Shown here one piece after another: positions 7,901-11,201 of a stretch of 13,435 bases of DNA (position 1 is the first letter of the stretch; each line of letters starts with the position of its first letter). This DNA is from CAYGUI01 sp964353115. GTDB lineage: Bacteria; Pseudomonadota; Gammaproteobacteria; JAGOUU01. Under the pieces are notes generated by a model. That model searched no databases. It was given only the letters and a program-made list of their open reading frames with translations, and was not told the origin of the DNA. Where the stretch lies: assembly GCA_964353115.1 (NCBI GenBank), contig CAYGUI010000033.1, forward strand, positions 1 to 13,435, in the 5' to 3' direction. Both the position numbers and the translations under genes were made by a program.

Positions 7901-10759
7901 TTGAAATTTAGGATTAGCTGGAATACGCGTTTCTTCTTCAAAAATTATTTCTTCTAGTAAACAAGAGCCATCTAATATAGATAAGTCAAAATCTAAACGC
8001 TTGGCATAACGACGAACTGACTCTTCTTCTCCAAAAGCGTTATAACTATATTCTGTAATCTCCCCCAAAGAATTAACTATAAATTTCAGCTGGTGCTTAT
8101 CGTCATAAAAATAACGCGTGGCATTACCATTTGGATCAATCTTTTTAGCTTTTAGATTTAGTGAATCATTATAGACATAAAGAGTGTCACGACCTTCACC
8201 AGTTGATTCTGATATTATGTTTCCTTGTAAATTATATTTATGAGTTAACTCTCGAGTATGAGCTTTATCATCTTTATCATATTCACAACTTGAAACAACT
8301 CTACCCAATTCATCTCGTTCAAATATTTTTATTAAGCCATTTGAATGTTTCTCACTGATTAGCTGATTTGCAACATCATATTCATATATTATTTGAAAAT
8401 CATTATCGCGTGTTTTTTCGATTAAATTTCCAGCATTATCGTATTTAAATTCGGTAACATATCCAAGCGCATCAGTATGACTAGTTTTCTGATTAAGATA
8501 ATTATAAGAATATAAATCCTCTCTTTTATCATCATCTTTTTTAGGAATTATTTGCTCTAATAAAACACTATCATCCCAAATATTTATATCTGGATTAGTA
8601 AAGCTGTAACGCGTTTTCTTAATTCTGCGACCTAACAAATCAAGTTCATAGACTTTTAATAAGCCCTCTGAATTTAATTTAGCTATTAACTCGCCTTTAA
8701 GATTGTAAAATTTTCGTGTGTGCCGATCTTTTAATAAATCAGGCTCTGTACCTGCATATTTAATTTCATGAATAATATTGCCAAATAAATCATATTTATA
8801 TTCAGTAACTGATTTATTTGGAGCAATTACAGATTTTAACCAACCAGTTGCTTGGTCATAATTTTTTTGAGTAATTCGTGCCTTATCAGCATCATAGCTT
8901 TTAGGTCTTATTAATTCTAAAGTCTCAGAAGATTTAAATTCACGACGGTTTTTTAATATTTCAAGATCAACTAAAACTGGATAAACCGTGCTTGCTATTT
9001 CACGACCATTTTCATCATATTTATATTCTGTTAATAACCCAGTGTGATCAATTTTTGCCAGTAAATTTCCAGTATTATCATAAAGAGTATAAGAATATTT
9101 ATGGTTTACCATGGTACGAAAGATACGTCCATTTAGATCGTATAAAAACGTCGCGCGCTCAGCTGCTTTTATAATATTTCCGGTTTTACCACAGTGATTA
9201 TTTTGTACTGTAATTTTTAGATTATTTTCTTTAGTTTCTATTAATTGCGAGTCAGAATCTTTATACTCAATCGTCGTTGCATATCCCAACTGATTAACAG
9301 CCATTATAGTTCGGCCAATAAAATCTGAGGCAAATATTTCCGATGGATTATTATTAATATTTTTTCTAATTATTTTCCCGAAAATATTATGATCTTTATT
9401 TATTATTTTGCGCAGATCACCAAAAATTAACACATTCTCTTGCCTGATATTGCCATGATTATCATACTCAAAAATAATTTCGGCATAATTTTTACGCTCA
9501 ATATCAGCATATTTACGCTTTAATGTAACTTGACCTAAATCATTGTATTGATATTCTGTAACTCCACCTAAAGCATCTATTTCAAAATGTAACCTAAATT
9601 TATCATCATAAATTTTTTGCTCTTTTTTTAGTACTACATCTTTATCATCTAAAAACTCAGTTAATGTTATTTGACCGATAGCATTATATTCATAGCGCTC
9701 TTTATGATGGACTATGCCATCACGCACTAATATTTTGATCGAAACTTGCCCATTTAAATTATATTGAAATATTTCCGCTGTTTTATTGCGGATAATTTTT
9801 TCAATTTTGCCATCTATTACCCGATAAACAAAAATTAAGTTATGCTCTCCTTCTTGAGCTTTAACAAATAATTGCTTTTCCGCTGTTTTAGCTTGACCAG
9901 AATAATAAAAACTCTGGCTTTGATCAGGGTGCGTCAGTATTGCTTGATTTTCTTTGAATAAAAATTTACTGATTCTTCCTTCACCATCAGTAATGGTTTT
10001 AATAAAACTATTTGAGTCATAACTAAAAATACTTTTAGTACCATCTTCTTGCCAACAACTGTGTATTTTGCCATCAGTATAATAATCGTAATACAGACTA
10101 TATCCTGGATTATGACCTAATTTAACGCGCTCAAGTCTTTTATTAGTACTATAAAAATATTCAGCAACAACTTCGTCTTGAAATCTTAAAGCTTTTAACA
10201 AGCCATTGTCATAGTAATCTAAAAATACAATATCGCCGCTTTTAGTATAAATAGCCTTTAATTTGCCATCTGCATAACGATAATTTAGAAAATTTTGATC
10301 TAAATCTTGGCTAGATAATATTCCACCATTAGCATGATATTTTTCTTGATAGCGATTTTCTAATTCCTGATATAACCATCCATTTGCTTCTTTACTTAGC
10401 CAAACTGTTGGATTATCGCCGTCAATGCAAGTATATTTTTGTAATTCTGCATTAAAAATAAAGGTTTGTTGATGACCATCATCTTTTTTACGAATAATTT
10501 TTTTATCATCATTTGGATCAAAAATTAAGCGTCTGGTTGGCCCAATACGCCATTTTTTATCTTGTGAATTGTAATAACGATTAAATTTTATTGGTAGGCC
10601 AATAGATGGCAAAAAAAAATCTGGTGAGGCTAAAAATAGATTTCCGGTTAATATATTAAGATCAACTTGTTGTTTGATCTGTCCTTGAAATGGTGTTAAA
10701 TCAGCGATGCAAAAAAATTTGCGTGAACTTTTACCAAGATTTTGATCGAAAGTTAGCAT
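1..10759 (-). CDS. Giant RHS/YD-repeat protein, C-terminus beyond the window
   Basis: The minus-strand frame starts at the ATG at 10759-10757 and stays open for 3586 codons to the left edge. I read segments along its whole length and saw no stop or frameshift. Residues 28-67 match the RHS entry domain (VDLNILTGNL, then LPSIGLPIKFNRYYNS). Dozens of YD repeats follow, such as EIDALGGVTEYQYND near residue 400 and AEFTYDKRKLLEKSVDFDG from residue 1188. Residues about 2325-2935 are beta-sandwich sequence, after which degenerate YD repeats resume. Known RHS repeats build a hollow beta-cocoon around a C-terminal toxin. The closing RYDPxxGRFLSxDP motif and toxin tip are not reached, so the cargo is unknown. 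There is no signal peptide, membrane segment or PAAR domain at the N-terminus, so the export route is unclear. AGGAG lies 11 bases before the ATG. The protein is far longer than common RHS toxins (about 1400-2400 residues). The family call is firm; a toxin role is inference. Confidence 0.93.
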   Translation of the reverse strand, partial: MLTFDQNLGKSSRKFFCIADLTPFQGQIKQQVDLNILTGNLFLASPDFFLPSIGLPIKFNRYYNSQDKKWRIGPTRRLIFDPNDDKKIIRKKDDGHQQTFIFNAELQKYTCIDGDNPTVWLSKEANGWLYQELENRYQEKYHANGGILSSQDLDQNFLNYRYADGKLKAIYTKSGDIVFLDYYDNGLLKALRFQDEVVAEYFYSTNKRLERVKLGHNPGYSLYYDYYTDGKIHSCWQEDGTKSIFSYDSNSFIKTITDGEGRISKFLFKENQAILTHPDQSQSFYYSGQAKTAEKQLFVKAQEGEHNLIFVYRVIDGKIEKIIRNKTAEIFQYNLNGQVSIKILVRDGIVHHKERYEYNAIGQITLTEFLDDKDVVLKKEQKIYDDKFRLHFEIDALGGVTEYQYNDLGQVTLKRKYADIERKNYAEIIFEYDNHGNIRQENVLIFGDLRKIINKDHNIFGKIIRKNINNNPSEIFASDFIGRTIMAVNQLGYATTIEYKDSDSQLIETKENNLKITVQNNHCGKTGNIIKAAERATFLYDLNGRIFRTMVNHKYSYTLYDNTGNLLAKIDHTGLLTEYKYDENGREIASTVYPVLVDLEILKNRREFKSSETLELIRPKSYDADKARITQKNYDQATGWLKSVIAPNKSVTEYKYDLFGNIIHEIKYAGTEPDLLKDRHTRKFYNLKGELIAKLNSEGLLKVYELDLLGRRIKKTRYSFTNPDINIWDDSVLLEQIIPKKDDDKREDLYSYNYLNQKTSHTDALGYVTEFKYDNAGNLIEKTRDNDFQIIYEYDVANQLISEKHSNGLIKIFERDELGRVVSSCEYDKDDKAHTRELTHKYNLQGNIISESTGEGRDTLYVYNDSLNLKAKKIDPNGNATRYFYDDKHQLKFIVNSLGEITEYSYNAFGEEESVRRYAKRLDFDLSILDGSCLLEEIIFEEETRIPANPKFQTYGQWFRTMFPWLATRHRLADLIAILKSDKDDTLIETLRNNSGLISAKKIFSGEYSENIEESHEYNAFGEKCKTSKGNLSEEIFEYDRLGKTTKNTIKFSEKKRESETSYDIFGNIKSRIDSDGAVTEYQHDKLDRQIKITNDSKQSVTTVYDSQSRIKESCVDPDGLNLITKFSCEDKLRKTTITSPEGNISEQYKNVFGEIVQEVDPLKRITQKKYNANGQLEKHILPSGRAAEFTYDKRKLLEKSVDFDGVVTTHEYDEEQRKIASYFSDQELKDSIWFSTLGFVSEIIDPNGRKTKYSRNARGDIIIEACDPEGLNCTTRYHYAGHVDIKGVGAPVWISKGTGEQFVLHKKISRNGLGEAIEIELAPLRDFDGNDLPKDKALEQKIANSYNQKGRVVEEVDEEGGVKQKIYNKLDQLKFEIDQLGQTTEHHYDAAGREISIITGETKKIEFVYNKDGQKILINDNGCITKQIFNKAGELEKKICFAEKSIDNTDKISEQDQVSHYLYDKDGRLIYEINVVEHPHTSAITEYRYDDKGLTKHKIKYAKFIPYKESYGYDDIANLAVSEEDRWTTEIFDDARRKIYSVDQSGFITRYFWDKNHSGKQKEVKRIEYAEPIADHIPRTRENIIKAKEEIIAADLVVETEYDALGRISSVKSTTYGQDYLEKYEYDELSNRIKKTVNNKYITEYKYDLAGREIAIIHPETNIASIEHDKDDKALKSAVTKGRIVEKKSYYKTGALKTTSKGVYNTSNPFVFDEHNKTSFAYDKAQKLKSTTIQAVVDNDGNPLALPSNLSDLSYGDSSDISDEIIRDAFSRQIITKISNNTNFVFKVFDINDNVIFEFKNDGYVTERKYNALGLLIEEIKYASPIKDFSAQDLSQKPELLSEDLFRSHILPNIEKSDDDRSTKFIYDARGVKKLKQQASILTYRSDSSEIIEVSPTVLYITNAFGEVVKQEEAIDPAANKHRISLFWTDKSGNIKRSLVETTVDKNGDRYGKLVDKIFYRHNKEQEVVEYYSEVKFPTSPNYNLVIVLHKKDRKIQQDFDGFGKIREQRKFGVNYQVIKEATATTLENQIATEKYSYDDFLELCAIENSKGERKLLERDAMKRVILVIDFPRLVNDEMVNPATSITYAANGAKAIETVYAHGEVDIDKNRPRTNLYLTDSRKKVLCEQKSNGHLVFHSYNALGLVFKTWEWVQQSGLTEDSAATHPCQLYWQFRYNFVQYDSNFEHSRLGVLQDDGNFKITDFTRSAFNQHLATAVLEYSPHNKSFSDKTLREQHKYNRSGFITATNAKDGVWRVYLTNALGHNLLTISTMDNDLNLAELAADPRQLLKSPERLLLHEALVDSTGFAHTNYLPGYYEKIDLLNIKYSLNNPAFGINSISWEETDDHFEAYDVFIQTKGFIGPAQPQKAKKINNRFGIDLSAYDEGDYEFFVYAYRAYKPFNGADSKYIEQRVVKDKPSIARGEFTFHKLVDETRTPGINATIEGENVVIDGDLSNVVALILTGEDGSKTKINHPNIIDSRKIIYPLNNLPSQKYFVSVVRERMHIIYGQGPRAMLANSHGPSHAARLDYRYKLGNVESSGHKILQTISREEIHGFKSDLKENKSDEPYLEKNYYIDLKFSDVNGRSIDLSLYGDIHKLPDDYVRFHVVTPSIMSYVWICLPSLEGYSDIKKNTPLDKVHESLTLELPINHITLTPQSSTSFNFRMANTSVQLANISQVYGYESYSHFWPWDDPSKYAFKGKNKVRFSWNAPAFLGAEDFDIFARYNVYSLEGDKGKRIPGWKPADAKDLTLGSHVAVKSDLRTCDMELYYDHGEVEGERNLYGYYGQQNYTHPNIGKDEWLHAVTISKKIAGKTIYLFSGKPGDNDPKLLTLGPFPENLGDHDTVEFFYKESAGGEERQLISNGPAVDPKQAKSSITIPTIQTAGKFLVLNHADFKNTKTFDYRLRVKNSHGKYIDLSHIGTIVGGFLHGSFIANASSFEQLATSIPIEPAYIRPLTTQTQDIHGNLIKYTDEEGYTTEQEFGAHGNLEQVIEPEVDAPDPSDVSKTIKIRPKTQYLHNIAGEPLGRIDANGGVWLETSQQGTVLESRDPTGVITKQLQNIFGEVIASISTEGAVTELIRDDGGFVIAVVLPEINGKKPRKTYVVNGLGHRISKTSATGAKYWAGFGMSQNAEQILFVKPDFNNPHQVIVSAKKYDLVSGKQSLEHIYKAKKVVDHATVTEVESEKSVKSESKYHPFGQMKWHRDFGGNEVKYLFNALMLVTQEQAVNHSLVPLRNIVRKYAQNAVLTEIINKTEGTRQLIEFDKRGLTISEAYIHQDGHYYRLSAAVFDGMRRQTFLLDLSVHVETVFDAVSNRMVVNFLIAPRSIFSSPELLFRDVYTYDLANRILSKIGRYVSNLYGYEKGRKNYEKNTDHAGKQTVRNLSHDLRSRLASIQQLSAGKEVNSVFVWDDDDRQIEYTERTKGEETPNNHSLKTYDNLSGMQITEHRENDLHKKDELETTQEITTKALSILGAVTEIEVKQLGKKGQYGDTTSKTRTDYLRSDIEQPERIRTEQVGHPEKNGTTQITYDSLPAPASKTDTLDPGGDAKYINDLQGNRLHEVFYITGKKGTKDEDKKIPVIGHY
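1955..3787 (-). other. Beta-sandwich (fibronectin III/Ig-like) block inside the RHS protein
   Basis: This stretch encodes residues about 2325-2935 and lacks YD repeats. The first unit looks like a fibronectin III fold: INSISWEETDD with W2342, then AYDVFIQ, then DYEFFVYAYRAY. A second tryptophan-centred start, KVRFSWNAP with W2710, follows an aromatic HFWPWDD stretch (W2690, W2692). The tetrapeptide IDLS recurs at 2379-2382, 2589-2592 and 2917-2920. The last two share IDLS-x2-G-x-I after a strand-turn-strand ending in glycine, which suggests diverged copies of one domain. Such domains often bind protein or carbohydrate, but no ligand can be named here. The exact number of domains (about four or five) is a guess. 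Confidence 0.6.
3980..10297 (-). repeat. Main YD-repeat block of the RHS protein (residues about 155-2260)
   Basis: This stretch encodes dozens of units of about 20 residues on the pattern D-x-x-G-x-(V/I)-T-x-Y-x-Y-(D/N)-x-x-G-(R/N/Q)-(L/I). Read examples include TEYQYNDLGQ, TEYKYDENGRE, TEFKYDNAGNLIEKT, TEYSYNAFGEE and TEYRYDDKGL. Several units end in a YA-type strand and a longer charged loop (Y668, Y918, Y1502, Y1570, Y1823). In known structures such repeats form a spiral beta-sheet shell. About 2100 residues of them would make an unusually large shell. The repeat is visible in protein, not as conserved DNA, so the copies are old. Confidence 0.85.
10430..10680 (-). other. RHS N-terminal domain (DUF6531-like) within the giant protein
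   Basis: This part encodes roughly residues 27-110. It shows the order typical of the RHS entry domain: V32-D33-L34-N35 and T38-G39-N40-L41, then L50-P51-S52-I53-G54-L55-P56, then F59-N60-R61-Y62-Y63-N64-S65, a tryptophan and a GPTRRL stretch. The same layout (TGN, GLPL, RxYNS, GxGWR) precedes the YD repeats in many RHS and WapA-like proteins. In solved RHS structures this region helps plug the N-terminal end of the cocoon. The domain name is from memory of the family, not from a search. Confidence 0.75.
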
Positions 10760-10829
10760 AAAAACCTAAACTCCTAAAATGGTTATTTATCCATTCAGTA
10801 GTCTAAGCTAATTATATTTTAAAAGTCAA
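10760..10829 (-). promoter_or_regulatory. Lipoprotein-RHS intergenic spacer with a possible weak promoter
   Basis: Seventy bases separate the lipoprotein stop from the RHS start, both genes reading leftward. I see no terminator hairpin, so read-through from the lipoprotein promoter is likely. A TATAAT on the minus strand (10811-10816) could act as a -10 box for the RHS gene alone, but no good -35 hexamer sits 16-18 bases before it. In this AT-rich DNA such a box may be chance. Confidence 0.35.
10771..10775 (-). promoter_or_regulatory. Ribosome binding site of the RHS gene
   Basis: AGGAG on the minus strand lies 11 bases before the ATG at 10759. It supports that start, and the conserved RHS entry domain begins about 28 residues later. 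The spacing is slightly long but usable. Confidence 0.65.
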
Positions 10830-11120
10830 TCAATAATTTTTGATATTAACATCCGTCTCAATTAGAAAACTATGGACCCATCTTCCGGGCTCATAGTAAT
10901 GAGGAATGCGCTGCTCTGCGTGATAATTGCCGAGATAATCATAATAACCACGAGCGACGTAACCGCCATGAAAGCGTGGCTCTTGATAATATCCCGGATG
11001 ATAAACCTCACGCTCGGTTACATAGCGCGGTGCAAAAGTCTGCTCAGCTCTGTGCACACTAGCACAACTGGTTAAAAACAGAAAAAGCGGAATAAATAAT
11101 AACTTAGTTAGTTTAATCAT
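10830..11120 (-). CDS. Small tyrosine-rich outer-membrane lipoprotein, unknown function
   Basis: The product has 96 residues. Residues 1-18 form a lipoprotein signal peptide: K3 and K6, a hydrophobic run of Leu, Phe and Ile, and the lipobox LTSC with the lipidated cysteine at 19. Alanine at +2, rather than aspartate, predicts Lol-dependent sorting to the outer membrane. The mature part is rich in tyrosine (12 of 78 residues) and histidine (6), with many glycine, proline and arginine residues, as in HPGYYQEPRFHGGYVARGYY. It has no further membrane segment, and I do not recognise a domain. The gene lies 70 bases upstream of the giant RHS gene on the same strand and is probably co-transcribed with it, which suggests an anchoring or export role at the cell surface. 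It has no clear Shine-Dalgarno, but the start gives a textbook signal peptide. RHS immunity genes usually lie downstream of the toxin, so immunity is less likely. Confidence 0.85.
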   Translation of the reverse strand: MIKLTKLLFIPLFLFLTSCASVHRAEQTFAPRYVTEREVYHPGYYQEPRFHGGYVARGYYDYLGNYHAEQRIPHYYEPGRWVHSFLIETDVNIKNY

Positions 11121-11137
11121 TGTGTAATTTTTTGCGA

Positions 11138-11166
11138 TTCAATCTAAGTAAATTATAGCGTATAAT
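11138..11166 (+). promoter_or_regulatory. Rightward promoter for mfd
   Basis: A perfect TATAAT lies at 11161-11166. The best -35 at 17 bases is TTCAAT (11138-11143), a poor 3 of 6 match. Transcription would start near 11173, about 30 bases before the mfd ATG. It overlaps the leftward promoter almost completely. Confidence 0.5.
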
Positions 11167-11180
11167 CAAATCTTTTTAAA
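11152..11180 (-). promoter_or_regulatory. Leftward promoter for the lipoprotein-RHS unit
   Basis: A perfect TATAAT (11157 down to 11152 on the minus strand) is preceded, at a 17-base spacing, by TTTAAA (11180 down to 11175), a 4 of 6 match to TTGACA. Transcription would start near 11145, giving a leader of about 25 bases before the lipoprotein ATG. This is a sigma-70-type call made by eye. Confidence 0.55.
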
Positions 11181-11201
11181 AATTCTTTATCATTACAAAT
11201 T

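Noticed and set aside
457..9174. Short plus-strand frames at 457, 1452, 4618, 7311, 8161 and 8992, and a minus-strand frame at 6064
   Set aside because: All overlap the continuous RHS frame in other frames or strands, and their products show low-complexity shadow composition (runs of H, Y, L, I) with no domain signal.
1..10759. A TcB/SpvB-type insecticidal toxin component
   Set aside because: The N-terminus is the RHS entry domain rather than an SpvB-like domain, and no TcB-like propeller region was recognised; only general RHS membership can be supported.
10872..11075. Plus-strand open frame of 67 codons antisense to the lipoprotein gene
   Set aside because: It lies wholly within a minus-strand gene that has a clear lipoprotein signal peptide. 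Its own product shows no motif, and no ribosome binding site was evident.
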